From: an uncultured Enterocloster sp.
GTDB taxonomy: Bacteria > Bacillota > Clostridia > Lachnospirales > Lachnospiraceae
Direction: 5' to 3'
Assembly: GCA_944383785.1 (NCBI GenBank)
Contig: CALWQV010000018.1
Location: 1 to 41,812 of the forward strand
DNA length: 41,812 nt
Numbering within the stretch: position 1 is the first letter of the stretch; each line of letters starts with the position of its first letter. Below the pieces are notes generated by a model that saw only the letters and a program-made list of their open reading frames with translations, searched no databases and was not told where the DNA came from. The translations under genes were made by a program, and so were the position numbers. Shown piece by piece: positions 7,052 through 16,159 of this stretch.

Positions 7052-8347
7052 ATGTTGTTAGCGACAATGGGGTTTATCGTTATTTTTGCCTTGTTGATCT
7101 TAGTTGTAACTAAAAAAGCATCCGTACATTTTTGCCTTGTCATTCTGCCAATTCTGGCAGCGGCAGTCTGCGGCTATGGAATTGATGAGATCGGCGGTTT
7201 TATGTCCGACGGCCTGGTCAGCATCGCTCCTACCGCCATCATGCTTACCTTCGCGGTTATGTTTTTTGGCGTCATGTATGATGCCGGGCTCTTTGATCCA
7301 GCCATCAAAGGAGTCATCCAGCTTGCCGGAGGCGATCCCATGAAGGTAGCCGTTGGAACAGCTATTATCGCCGTTTTAGCCCACCTGGACGGTTCCGGTT
7401 CCAGTACCTACCTGGTAACCATATCCGCCCTGATGCCGGTTTACAAAGCCCTGAACATGAGCATTTATACCCTGGCCACCATTACCGCTCTTTCCGCCGG
7501 CGTCATGAACATCCTGCCCTGGGGCGGCCCTACTATGCGTGCCGCCGCTGTACTGGAAATGAACGTAACCGAGCTGTTTCAGCCCTTAATCCCGCTGATG
7601 GCCATCGGCCTGGTGTGGGTGCTGCTAGTCAGCGGATATCTGGGATATAGGGAACGCAAACGAGTCGGCATCACCTCCAAGCTTCCGGAAAATCTGAACC
7701 ATGTTTCGGAGGAAGCCGCGAAAATCAAGCGACCCGACCGGTTTATCCCCAACTTAATTTTAACGCTGGCGGCAATTATCATATTAATCCTGGCTTATAT
7801 TCCGATGGAAGCAGTATTTGTCATCGCCCTCCCCATCTGCCTTATGATTAATTACCCCAGCCCGGCTGTACAGAAGGAGCGCCTGGAAGCTCAGGCACCG
7901 ACAGCGATCTACACCGCATCCGTCATCTTCTGCGCCGGCGTGTTTACCGGTGTGCTCAGCGGTTCCGGAATGATCGACGCCATGGCGAACGCCCTTGCTT
8001 CCCTCATTCCCACATCCCTAGGGCAAATGCTTGCGCCTGTGATCTCCATCGTTTCCATCCCCATGACCATCTTCTTCGATGCGGACTCCATGTACTACGG
8101 GGTTCTTCCGGTCATCAGCAAAGCAGCGGAAACCTTTGGAGTCAGCGCAGAAATGATCGCCCGCGCATTCCTGCTGGGCGGCCACACCACCGCATTCCCC
8201 TTAACGCCTGTTACAGGCTCCACATGGGTACTGCTGGGACTTACCGGAATCGACCTTGGCACTCATCAGAAAAAAACGCTTCCCTGGGTTTTGGGTTCCA
8301 CCACTGTCATGCTGATTGCTGCCCTTGCCATGGGAGTCATCACTTAA
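7052..8347 (+). CDS. CitMHS-family (citrate/metal complex type) transporter
   Basis: A 431-aa polytopic membrane protein with about 11-12 hydrophobic segments. Family hallmarks are VMFFGVMYDAGLFDP, AHLDGSGSSTYLVTISALMP, LSAGVMNILPWGGPTMRAA and, in the second half, IFCAGVFTGVLSGSGMID, FFDADSMYYGVLPVI and HTTAFPLTPVTGS. Characterised CitMHS members import citrate complexed to Mg2+ or Ca2+ with protons. The true substrate here is unknown but is likely a small carboxylate that the AtuA-like proteins and the DUF1537 kinase handle. A strong purine-rich ribosome site lies at 7031-7044. It is the third and last gene of the sigma-54-dependent operon and is followed by a large hairpin. Confidence 0.87.
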   Translation: MLLATMGFIVIFALLILVVTKKASVHFCLVILPILAAAVCGYGIDEIGGFMSDGLVSIAPTAIMLTFAVMFFGVMYDAGLFDPAIKGVIQLAGGDPMKVAVGTAIIAVLAHLDGSGSSTYLVTISALMPVYKALNMSIYTLATITALSAGVMNILPWGGPTMRAAAVLEMNVTELFQPLIPLMAIGLVWVLLVSGYLGYRERKRVGITSKLPENLNHVSEEAAKIKRPDRFIPNLILTLAAIIILILAYIPMEAVFVIALPICLMINYPSPAVQKERLEAQAPTAIYTASVIFCAGVFTGVLSGSGMIDAMANALASLIPTSLGQMLAPVISIVSIPMTIFFDADSMYYGVLPVISKAAETFGVSAEMIARAFLLGGHTTAFPLTPVTGSTWVLLGLTGIDLGTHQKKTLPWVLGSTTVMLIAALAMGVIT

Positions 8348-8370
8348 CACAGACTGTTACAATCTGACAA

Positions 8371-8418
8371 GAAGCCGCCCCGCCTCACGGGCATCACCCG
8401 CAGGCAGAGGGCGGCTTC
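8371..8418. terminator. Large hairpin between convergent operons, probable bidirectional terminator
   Basis: GAAGCCGCCC (8371-8380) pairs perfectly with GGGCGGCTTC (8409-8418), with an inner CGGG/CCCG stem. It sits between the CitMHS gene and the convergent recJ gene. Neither side has a long T-run, so the terminator call rests on stem strength and position. Confidence 0.6.
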
Positions 8419-8421
8419 CCT

Positions 8422-10149
8422 CTATCCCCGAAATCTCCAATTCTTCACCACAATCTGCAAAGACCGTCTCCCATTATACTCATTAACCGTGGGATAATAG
8501 ACCACATCCATCCGTCTTTTATCCCCCATCTCTTCCAAAAAACGGTTCCCCTCCGTAAATACGATGGCGTCCAGTGCCGTGCCCTGTTCATTCACCAGCA
8601 TGAGCTTCACCACATTGCGGTTCTTCCCCATCACCCGGACACTGCGGACGAAGAGATCCCGCTGGGCAAACTGAGGCTTTTCATTTCCATTCCCAAAGGG
8701 CTCCAAAAGCTCCAGCTCTTCAATCAGCTCCTCGCTGACATACTCAAAGGGCAGGGCGATATCGATCCAGACCTTGGGTACAAAATCCTCCGGCGTCAGC
8801 CTGGCGTTCTCGTTGAGCCTCCTGCGAAACTCCCCCACATTTTCCAGAGGCAGGGAAAAGCCCGCCGCCATCGGATGGCCCCCGAACTTGGTCAGAAGAT
8901 CCTGTACCTCCACCAATCCCTGGAACATGTGATAGGCCTCGATGGAACGGCCGGAGCCCTTGGCCCCATCCTCCCCATAGGTCAGGATGAGGGTAGGCTT
9001 ATTATACTGTTCCCGAATCCGTCCCGCCACAATCCCCGCCAGGGACTCATGGCAGTCCGGAAGAAATACCACCAAAACCTTGTCCTCGCGGTAATGCTCT
9101 TCCACCTGAGCCTGAGCCTCTATAACGCCCTCCTGGGTCATGTCCTTGCGCTGGTCGTTGAGGATTTTGAGCTCCGCAGCCAGCTCTTCGGCCTCCCTCT
9201 CATCCTCCGCCAAAAGCAGACCCAGAGCCAGCTTGGCCGTCTGAAGCCGCCCCCCCGCATTCAGGCATGGGCCGATAATAAAGCCGATATGGTAGGCGGA
9301 AATCTTAGCCGGGTCCAGCTGATTGGCGCGAATCAACGCCCGCAGCCCCAGATTCTTTGTGTGGGCAATCCGCTTAAGCCCCTCCTTCACCACGATCCGG
9401 TTCTCATCCTGGAGCTTCATCACATCTCCCACCGTAGCCACAGCCGCCAGCTCCATCATTTCCAGCCACTCCTCCCGGGGTACCCCCGCCCGCTCATAAA
9501 GAACCTGGATCAGCTTGTAGGCCACCATGGCCCCGCAGATCTGGGGAAATGGGTAGGTGCTGTCCCGCCGCTTAGGGTTTACCAAGGCGTCTGCGGGCGG
9601 CAGCAGATCCTCCTCAGAGCCATCCTCCAGGGCCCTGGTCTGAATATCATGATGGTCTGTCACCACCACCGTCATCCCAAGCTCCTTTGCCAGAGCGATC
9701 TGGGAAATGGCGGCAATACCATTGTCGCAGGTGAGAATCGTATCGATTCCCTCCGCCGAGGCAACGCGGATAATGGATTCATTGATCCCGTATCCGTCCT
9801 TGATCCGATCCGGAATCTCCCAGTCCGCCTTCGCCCCCAGCCGCTTTAACCCCAGGGCAAGAATACAGGAAGAGCACACCCCGTCAATATCATAGTCCCC
9901 CACGATCCGAATCCTGGCTCCGGCGGCGATCTTTTTCTCCAAAATCTCCACCGCTCCTTCCATATCCGGCAGAAGGCCGGGATCATGCATTCCCTCCGGC
10001 CCGCTGTAAAGGTAGCGCCCTACCGCCTCATCCCCCACCACGTCCCGGTTGCGGATCAGCCGGGCCAATATGGGACTAATATGAAATTTATGGCCGATTT
10101 CCTGGAAATCGGCCTTTTTTGCGTATAGAATCCACTTTTCCTGCATCAT
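8422..10149 (-). CDS. recJ: Single-stranded-DNA-specific exonuclease RecJ
   Basis: RecJ is the 5'-3' ssDNA exonuclease of recombination and mismatch repair. The DHH domain motifs are present: RIVGDYDIDG (81-90), TILTCDNG, VVVTDHHD, then the DHHA1-type KFGGHPMAAGFSL and the C-terminal OB-like region (LLEPFGNGNEKPQF). The open frame extends to 10545, but that extension is an out-of-frame reading of brnQ. The start at 10149 (ATGATG) overlaps the brnQ stop and follows GGACAAGGAAA, giving 575 aa, the usual length for shorter Firmicute RecJ proteins. It is the last gene of a minus-strand run that starts at oppB. Confidence 0.93.
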   Translation of the reverse strand: MMQEKWILYAKKADFQEIGHKFHISPILARLIRNRDVVGDEAVGRYLYSGPEGMHDPGLLPDMEGAVEILEKKIAAGARIRIVGDYDIDGVCSSCILALGLKRLGAKADWEIPDRIKDGYGINESIIRVASAEGIDTILTCDNGIAAISQIALAKELGMTVVVTDHHDIQTRALEDGSEEDLLPPADALVNPKRRDSTYPFPQICGAMVAYKLIQVLYERAGVPREEWLEMMELAAVATVGDVMKLQDENRIVVKEGLKRIAHTKNLGLRALIRANQLDPAKISAYHIGFIIGPCLNAGGRLQTAKLALGLLLAEDEREAEELAAELKILNDQRKDMTQEGVIEAQAQVEEHYREDKVLVVFLPDCHESLAGIVAGRIREQYNKPTLILTYGEDGAKGSGRSIEAYHMFQGLVEVQDLLTKFGGHPMAAGFSLPLENVGEFRRRLNENARLTPEDFVPKVWIDIALPFEYVSEELIEELELLEPFGNGNEKPQFAQRDLFVRSVRVMGKNRNVVKLMLVNEQGTALDAIVFTEGNRFLEEMGDKRRMDVVYYPTVNEYNGRRSLQIVVKNWRFRG

Positions 10150-11504
10150 TTTCCTTGTCCATCCTTTTCGTTCTCTGCAGATCTTCCGAACCCCAGGGCA
10201 TCCGCCACAAAGCCCACTAAAATTCCTGCGGCTCCGGGCAGAATCCAGCCAAGCCCAATCCCATAACCCGGAAGCCACCCAAAAGCGGACTCGATCACCT
10301 GGCCGCCCGCGCCCAAAATGCCGCTCTGTTCCAGGGCATAAAGGAAGCTCACAATCCCTACGCAGGATACGGCCGCCACATACACAGCACGCCTCCTTCG
10401 AACCAACCGGTCCGCCAGCTCCAAAAAGATCAGGACGATCGCCACCGGATAGATCACATTCAGCACCGGCACCGACACAGCCAGAATCTGGTTTAAGCCC
10501 GCGTTGGAAATCACCATGCTCACGAAGGCAAAAATCAGAACCCATCCCTTATATCCAAAGGCCGGCAGCAGCTTCACGAAATACTCGCTGCAGCAGCATA
10601 AAAGCCCTGCGCAGGTATTGAAGCAGGCGATCAGGAAGGTAAGCCCCAAAAGGGTCATGCCCAGCTGGCCGTAAAGGCTGTCCGCCGCCAGGGTCAGGAT
10701 CCTGGCCCCATTCTCCGCCCCAGGCAGCACCCGGCCCATGGGCGCGCCGATATAGGACAATGCTCCGTAGATCAGGGTCATCATCACGCCGGCAATGAGC
10801 CCCGCCCAGACCGTCTCCCGTATCACAAGGTAATCCTCCCTCACGCCCTTTTCCCGGATATTCAGTCCAATGATGGCTCCAAAGTTCAAAGCCGCCATGG
10901 TGTCCATGGTCTGGTATCCCTCCAGAAATCCTCGAACCGCCGGAGCTTCGGAATAGGCCTCCTGGGCAGCCCCAGGAGCCCCGAAGGGCCAGATCAGGCA
11001 GCCAGCGAAAATCACGCCGATCAAAATCAGCAGCGCCGGGCAAAGAACCTTCCCCAGGGTATCGGACAGCCGTTCCGGCCGCACCGCCACAAAGCCCGCC
11101 GCTCCAAAAAACACAATGGAATAGATCAGCTGGGCGCTCTTCTCAAGTCCCTGCCCCGACCGCAGATAGGGCAGAAGGGCCATCTCAAAGGAGGTGCTGG
11201 CGGTTCTGGGGATGGCCAGGCAGGGGCCGATGGACAAATAGACCAAAAGCACGAAAAGGGAGGCGAACCATGGGCTTACCCTGCCCGCCAGGCCGGAAAG
11301 GCCGCCGCAGAGGGCCACCGCTGCCACTCCCAAAACCGGAAGCCCCACGGCGCTGATCAAAAAGCCGCCCAGGGCTGCCGGGGTCTGCTCCCCCGCCATT
11401 GCCCCCATAAAAGGCGGAAAAATCAGATTTCCTGCTCCAAAAAACATGGAAAATAGCGTAAATCCCATCAAGATTCGATTGTGCGCCGATAATTTCTGCT
11501 TCAT
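10146..11504 (-). CDS. brnQ: BrnQ, branched-chain amino acid:cation symporter
   Basis: A polytopic membrane protein of about 452 aa with the LIVCS-family N-terminal signature FTLFSMFFGAGNLIFPPFMG and the following GFLISAVGLPVLGV segment. The family imports Leu, Ile and Val with Na+ or H+. The start at 11504 (MKQKLSAHNRILMGF) gives the family's usual short N-terminus and has AGGTGGG upstream; an ATG at 11528 in frame adds 8 residues and cannot be excluded. Its stop overlaps the recJ start. Sitting downstream of opp and ldcA, it fits a peptide and amino-acid acquisition operon. Confidence 0.9.
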   Translation of the reverse strand: MKQKLSAHNRILMGFTLFSMFFGAGNLIFPPFMGAMAGEQTPAALGGFLISAVGLPVLGVAAVALCGGLSGLAGRVSPWFASLFVLLVYLSIGPCLAIPRTASTSFEMALLPYLRSGQGLEKSAQLIYSIVFFGAAGFVAVRPERLSDTLGKVLCPALLILIGVIFAGCLIWPFGAPGAAQEAYSEAPAVRGFLEGYQTMDTMAALNFGAIIGLNIREKGVREDYLVIRETVWAGLIAGVMMTLIYGALSYIGAPMGRVLPGAENGARILTLAADSLYGQLGMTLLGLTFLIACFNTCAGLLCCCSEYFVKLLPAFGYKGWVLIFAFVSMVISNAGLNQILAVSVPVLNVIYPVAIVLIFLELADRLVRRRRAVYVAAVSCVGIVSFLYALEQSGILGAGGQVIESAFGWLPGYGIGLGWILPGAAGILVGFVADALGFGRSAENEKDGQGK

Positions 11505-11537
11505 ATGTACACCCACCTGTTTCTTCATCCGTTTCTC

Positions 11538-12473
11538 TTACACACTGAAAAAGAGCCGTCCCCCATCTGCGTCCACCCGGCAGACCGCCCCCATGGGAAT
11601 GGTTCCCATAGGCCTGCTGTGGTCGGAAGCTACCCGGTACAGAACCGGGATCCGGTAATCCTTAAAGCGGTCCCGGAGAAATTCCTCCAACGTATATGTA
11701 CCGTCATAACGGCTGTTGTCGCAGCCTTCAAAATTCCCCAGCACCACCGCCGCCGCCTGTTCCATCATCCCCGCGTACTCCAGATGAGTAATGTACATGT
11801 CAAGCCTGGGGATGCTCTCCTCAATATCCTCCAGAAACAGAACCTTCCCTCTGGTATCCGGCTGGTAAAAGGTTCCGATGGAGCCGGTTACCAAAGACAA
11901 GTTTCCTCCTGTGATCAGACCCTGGGCTTTTCCCGGGCGCAGCGCGCCGATGGCGGGGCCCTCCGGAGGATTCAAGAACTCCACCTCTTCCCCCGGCTTC
12001 ATCTCAAAAGCTCGAAAAAGGCTCTCACGGCTGTATCTCTCAAAATCAGGATGGAGCATGTTGGAAACCACCATGGGACCGTGAAAGGTCACAAGGCCGC
12101 AGAGCTTATTGAAAGCGCTGTGAAGGTTGGTCAGATCGCTGTAGCCCACAAAAATCTTTGGGTTTTCGCGGATCAGGTCATAGTCCAGATATTTCATAAT
12201 ATGGGCGCTGCCATAGCCGCCCCGGACGCAGAAAATCGCCTTGATCTGCGGATCCCCGAACATGGAATTTAAATCCCGAGCCCGGGTTTTGGCGTCCCCC
12301 GCCAGATAGCCGTGACAGTTGTACAGCTGTCTCAGGCACTCTCCCACCGCCACATGGTATCCCATGCGTTCCAGCAGACGAACGCCGGCATCCCGCTTTT
12401 CTTGCGTCACAGGAAATGCCGGCGCAGCCAGCCCGATGGTATCGCCTGGTTTTAAAGCTTCCGGAAATACCAT
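11538..12473 (-). CDS. ldcA: Muramoyltetrapeptide LD-carboxypeptidase (peptidase S66)
   Basis: LdcA removes the terminal D-Ala from murein tetrapeptides so that tripeptide can be recycled. All three catalytic positions of the S66 family are visible: Ser112 in FVGYSDLTNLH, Glu215 in LFLEDIEES and His285 in ASDHSRPMG, at almost the same numbers as in the Pseudomonas enzyme (115, 217, 285). RGGYGS precedes the nucleophile as usual. No signal peptide is present, so it acts in the cytoplasm. The ATG has GAGGT upstream. It lies 15 nt behind oppA and is probably co-transcribed with it, which suggests that the transported peptides are of cell-wall origin. Confidence 0.9.
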   Translation of the reverse strand: MVFPEALKPGDTIGLAAPAFPVTQEKRDAGVRLLERMGYHVAVGECLRQLYNCHGYLAGDAKTRARDLNSMFGDPQIKAIFCVRGGYGSAHIMKYLDYDLIRENPKIFVGYSDLTNLHSAFNKLCGLVTFHGPMVVSNMLHPDFERYSRESLFRAFEMKPGEEVEFLNPPEGPAIGALRPGKAQGLITGGNLSLVTGSIGTFYQPDTRGKVLFLEDIEESIPRLDMYITHLEYAGMMEQAAAVVLGNFEGCDNSRYDGTYTLEEFLRDRFKDYRIPVLYRVASDHSRPMGTIPMGAVCRVDADGGRLFFSV

Positions 12474-12488
12474 AGGTTTTACCTCGTT

Positions 12489-14147
12489 TTACTTCGATGC
12501 GTGTACGAACAGGGTGTGGCCCAGCACATTTTTCTCAAGGCCGCTTACAGAAGGCTTTACAAGAAGCTGGGTATTGCGGAAGTAAAGAGGCATCACCGGC
12601 ATCTCCTCCATCAGAAGCTTCTCCGCCTCCACAAAAATCTCCATCCGTTCATTGTTGTCCGCCAGGTTCCGGCATTCCTCAATCATGGCGTCGTACTCCA
12701 GGGCCTTCTCGCCGCTCCAGCGGTTCTCGTCAAAAACTCTGGCCTGGGTAAAGCAGTTTAAGTTGGTGTCCGGATCCAGATAATCTCCGGTCCAGCCGTC
12801 GTAAGCCACATCAAAGTTTCCGGCGGCGTGCTCATCCCAGTACACCTTATCCTCATAGGTCACGATCTCCGTCTCAACGCCCAGATTCTCCTTCCACATG
12901 GCCTGGATCACCTGCGCCGTGTCCTTATTCTCCTGGCTGTTGGTCACCATCAGGGTCAGCACCGGAAGACCCTCGCCGTTCGGATATCCCGCATCCGCCA
13001 GAAGCTGCTTTGCCTGCTCCACATCCTCGGTAATCAGATCGCCTACCGTGGTGCGGAAGTCGCTGTCAGAGCCCTCATAGGGAATCCCAAAGGGAACATA
13101 AGCGTAAGCGGGCTTGGGCTTAGAGGGAACCACCGAGTCGCAGATAGTCTGGCGGCTGATGGCCAGGGACAACGCCTGCCTTACCTTCGGATCAGACAAA
13201 TACTCCTTGGAGCAGTTGAAATCATAGTAGCGGGTTCCGATCAGATCGTAGGACTTTAACTCATCGCTGTCCCCGTACTGCTGGAATGCCTGGGTAGCCA
13301 CCAGGCCGTCGGCCATGGCGTCGATCTCTCCGGCATTGTAGGCGGAAAGAGCCGCCTCCGGGGATTCGATAAACACCACTTCCACCCCGTCCAGCTGCAC
13401 GGAATCCGCATCGTAGTAGTTGGGATTCTTCACCAGCACATAGCTCTCCTGGGGATTAATCTCAGCCATCATAAAGGGGCCGTTGCAGATATAGGTATCC
13501 GCGGACTTGGTCCACACTTCCTCCCCCTCCACCACATCCTGCTTCACCGGGAAGAAGTTGGTTCCCGCCAGCAGATAGAGGAAATAGGCTGTGGGAGACT
13601 TTAAGGTAACCTCCAGGGTCCTATCGTCCACCGCCTTCACCGCCACGTCCTCCACGGAGCCGCCGCCGGTATTATACTCCTCGGCGCCCTGGATGTAGTA
13701 CAGCTCCCAGGAAGCGGGGGAGGCCGTCTCCGGGTTCAGCACCCGCAGCCAGGAGTAAACAAAATCATTGGCCGTCAGATCGCTTCCGTCGGACCATTTC
13801 ATACCCTCTTTCAAGGTAAAGGTATAGGTCAGGGTGTCATCACTGACCTTATACTCCTCACAGAGGGCGTTTGTCAGGCTTCCGTCCGCCTCCATGCGGA
13901 AAAGGCCGGAAAACAGGTTCTGGAGCACATTGGAAGAACGGCTGTAGTTGTTCATGGTAGGGTCAATGGTTTCCGGCTCCTGGTCCATGGCATAGATCAG
14001 CACGTTTCCCTCTGAGGTCTGGCTCTCTGAGCCCGCCGCCTGAGAAGTATTCTGCCCATCGTTTTCAGCGCTTCCTGAGCCGCCGCAGCCGGCAAGGGCG
14101 GCAGCCGCCATGGCCGCGCACAGCAGTAAACATAGTTTTCTTTTCAT
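12489..14147 (-). CDS. oppA: Oligopeptide ABC transporter substrate-binding lipoprotein
   Basis: An SBP family 5 protein (552 aa). It has a lipoprotein signal MKRKLCLLLC...ALAGC with Cys21 as the lipidation site, then a Ser/Gly/Asn-rich linker. Family features include EPETIDPTMNNY, FTLKEGMKWSDGSDLTANDFVYSWLRV, YICNGPFMM, RQALSLAISRQTI and the C-terminal MPVMPLYF. It would capture peptides outside the cell and deliver them to OppBC. The ribosome site is AAGGAGG 6 nt before the ATG. It follows the two ATPase genes and precedes ldcA, so murein peptides are a plausible ligand, but this is an inference from context. Confidence 0.92.
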   Translation of the reverse strand: MKRKLCLLLCAAMAAAALAGCGGSGSAENDGQNTSQAAGSESQTSEGNVLIYAMDQEPETIDPTMNNYSRSSNVLQNLFSGLFRMEADGSLTNALCEEYKVSDDTLTYTFTLKEGMKWSDGSDLTANDFVYSWLRVLNPETASPASWELYYIQGAEEYNTGGGSVEDVAVKAVDDRTLEVTLKSPTAYFLYLLAGTNFFPVKQDVVEGEEVWTKSADTYICNGPFMMAEINPQESYVLVKNPNYYDADSVQLDGVEVVFIESPEAALSAYNAGEIDAMADGLVATQAFQQYGDSDELKSYDLIGTRYYDFNCSKEYLSDPKVRQALSLAISRQTICDSVVPSKPKPAYAYVPFGIPYEGSDSDFRTTVGDLITEDVEQAKQLLADAGYPNGEGLPVLTLMVTNSQENKDTAQVIQAMWKENLGVETEIVTYEDKVYWDEHAAGNFDVAYDGWTGDYLDPDTNLNCFTQARVFDENRWSGEKALEYDAMIEECRNLADNNERMEIFVEAEKLLMEEMPVMPLYFRNTQLLVKPSVSGLEKNVLGHTLFVHASK

Positions 14148-14162
14148 AATAACCTCCTTCTT

Positions 14163-15146
14163 TTATGAGAACAAGTGACAGGCAACCATGTGGCTGTCGC
14201 TCATCTTTTTCAGTTCAGGCTTGACCTGGCCGCAGATCTCCTTTGCGTAAGCGCAGCGGGCCTTAAAGGGACAGCCAGACGGCGGGTCGATGGGCGAAGG
14301 CACGTCGCCCTGGAGCACGATCCGTCTGCTCTGTCTGGCCTGAATGGGATCCGCCACGGGAACTGCGGAAATCAGGGACTTAGTGTAGGGGTGAAGCATA
14401 TTCCGAAACAGCTCATCCACCTGGGCGTACTCGATCAGGTTTCCCAGATACATTACGCCCACCTGATGGGAAATATGACGAACCATGGAAAGATCATGGG
14501 AAATAAACAAATAGGTGAATCCAAACCGCTCCTGCAGCTCTTCCAAAATGTTGATCACCTGGGCCTGGATGGACACGTCCAAGGCGGAAATAGGTTCGTC
14601 GCAGACGATAAACTCCGGCTCCGCCGCCAAAGCCCTGGCGATGCCAATCCTCTGCCTCTGGCCTCCGGAAAACTCGTGGGGATAACGGCTTAAATGATCC
14701 GGCTTTAACCCCACCATCTGGATCAGCTCCCGCACTCGGTCCCGGCACTGCTCCGGCCCATATAGCTTCATCGCCCGGATGGGCTCCCCGATAATAGACT
14801 CCACCGTCATTCTGGGGTCCAAGGAGGTGTAGGGGTCCTGGAAAATCATCTGCATCTTTCTCCGATAGGGAAGCATCTGGTCATCCCTCAGATTCGTCAG
14901 ATCCGTTCCCTGGAAGAGAATTTTCCCCGCCGTAGGCTGATACAGCTTTAAAATGGTCCGGCCCACGGTGGTCTTCCCGCACCCCGACTCTCCCACCAGC
15001 CCCATGGTCGTACCCTGATCAATGGAAAAGGACACGCCGTCCACAGCCTTCAGCTGCTTTGGCTTAGAAAAAATCCCGCTCTTTACCGGAAAATACATCT
15101 TTAAATCCTGGACTTCCAGGCAAGCTTTATCATTCTCCCCGCTCAT
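14163..15146 (-). CDS. oppF: Peptide ABC transporter ATP-binding protein (OppF-type)
   Basis: A 327-aa ABC ATPase. Walker A is GLVGESGCGKTTVGRT, the signature is HEFSGGQRQRIGIARAL, Walker B is FIVCDEPISALD and the H-loop is ISHDLSMV. It carries the OppD/F-specific C-terminal segment with four Cys around SGCPFKARCAYAKEICGQ. The N-terminal LKAVDGVSFSIDQG and VGRTILKLYQPTAGKILF fit the OppF subgroup. Its start overlaps the oppD stop by 4 nt. With OppD it drives import through OppBC. Confidence 0.92.
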   Translation of the reverse strand: MSGENDKACLEVQDLKMYFPVKSGIFSKPKQLKAVDGVSFSIDQGTTMGLVGESGCGKTTVGRTILKLYQPTAGKILFQGTDLTNLRDDQMLPYRRKMQMIFQDPYTSLDPRMTVESIIGEPIRAMKLYGPEQCRDRVRELIQMVGLKPDHLSRYPHEFSGGQRQRIGIARALAAEPEFIVCDEPISALDVSIQAQVINILEELQERFGFTYLFISHDLSMVRHISHQVGVMYLGNLIEYAQVDELFRNMLHPYTKSLISAVPVADPIQARQSRRIVLQGDVPSPIDPPSGCPFKARCAYAKEICGQVKPELKKMSDSHMVACHLFS

Positions 15147-16141
15147 ACCAGCTTCACCTCCCCCTTTACCGCCTTCACCGACTGATTGTGAAGCCAGCAG
15201 GCGCTTTCATGATCCGGGCCGATCTGAGCCAGGCCGGGGCAATGCTTCCGGCACAGCTCCATAGCGTAGCGGCAGCGGGCCGCGAAGGGGCAGCCCTCAG
15301 GCGGATTCAAAAGATCCGGAGGCGTCCCGTAGATAGGAACCAGCTTCTCCTTCGTCTCCTTGGGGATGGAGGCCAAAAGCCCTGCCGTGTAGGGGTGGCC
15401 GGTACGGTAGAAAATATCCTCCAGGGAGCCGGATTCCATCACAAGGCCCCCGTACATCACCAAAACCCGGCTGCAGAGGCTGGAGATCACGCCCAGATCG
15501 TGGGTGATCAGGATCACGGACATGCTGCTCTGCTCCTTCATCTGACCGATCAGCTCCAGGATCTGGGCCTGGATAGTTACATCCAGGGCGGTAGTGGGCT
15601 CGTCTGCAATGAGAAGCTTGGGACCGCAGCAAAGTGCGATGGCGATCATCACCCGCTGGCGCATGCCGCCGGAAAGCTCGTGGGGATACTGTTTTAAGCG
15701 CTTTTCAGGACTGGGAATCCCAACCATCTCAAGAAGATCCCGGGCCTTTTCATCTGCCTCCTTTTTCTTCAGCTTCTTATGGCGCATCAGGGGATTGCGG
15801 ATCTGTTCCCCAATGGTAAACAGGGGATTTAAACTGGTCATAGGATCCTGGAAAATCATGCCGATCTCATTTCCCTGGACTCCCCGCATCTCCTTAAGGG
15901 ATTTTCCCAAAAGATCTTCCCCGTCCAGACGGATCGCCTCCGCCTCCATCTTCGCGTTGTCATCTAAAAGCCTCATGATGGAAAGCATGCTGACGCTTTT
16001 GCCGCAGCCCGACTCCCCCACGATTCCCAGGCTCTCGCCTTTTTCCACCGAAAAAGAAATCCCCCGCACTGCGGACACTCTTCCCGCGGACGTGTCAAAC
16101 CAGGTATGGAGATTTTTCACTTCTAGCAAATGCTGGCTCAT
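15143..16141 (-). CDS. oppD: Peptide ABC transporter ATP-binding protein (OppD-type)
   Basis: A 332-aa ABC ATPase with Walker A GIVGESGCGKSVSMLSIMRLL, signature HELSGGMRQRVMIAIAL, Walker B LLIADEPTTALDVT and the Cys-rich OppD/F tail (EGCPFAARCRYAMELC). The start at 16141 is preferred because GGAGGAAC lies 6 nt upstream; the in-frame TTG at 16156 would put the ribosome site inside the gene. It is paired with the overlapping oppF gene. Confidence 0.92.
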   Translation of the reverse strand: MSQHLLEVKNLHTWFDTSAGRVSAVRGISFSVEKGESLGIVGESGCGKSVSMLSIMRLLDDNAKMEAEAIRLDGEDLLGKSLKEMRGVQGNEIGMIFQDPMTSLNPLFTIGEQIRNPLMRHKKLKKKEADEKARDLLEMVGIPSPEKRLKQYPHELSGGMRQRVMIAIALCCGPKLLIADEPTTALDVTIQAQILELIGQMKEQSSMSVILITHDLGVISSLCSRVLVMYGGLVMESGSLEDIFYRTGHPYTAGLLASIPKETKEKLVPIYGTPPDLLNPPEGCPFAARCRYAMELCRKHCPGLAQIGPDHESACWLHNQSVKAVKGEVKLV

Positions 16142-16159
16142 GGATCGTTCCTCCAAAAA

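Noticed and set aside
10150-10545. N-terminal extension of RecJ by 132 residues
   Set aside because: It is the out-of-frame shadow of brnQ, Gly/Arg/Cys-rich and unlike RecJ. The ATG overlapping the brnQ stop is the natural start.
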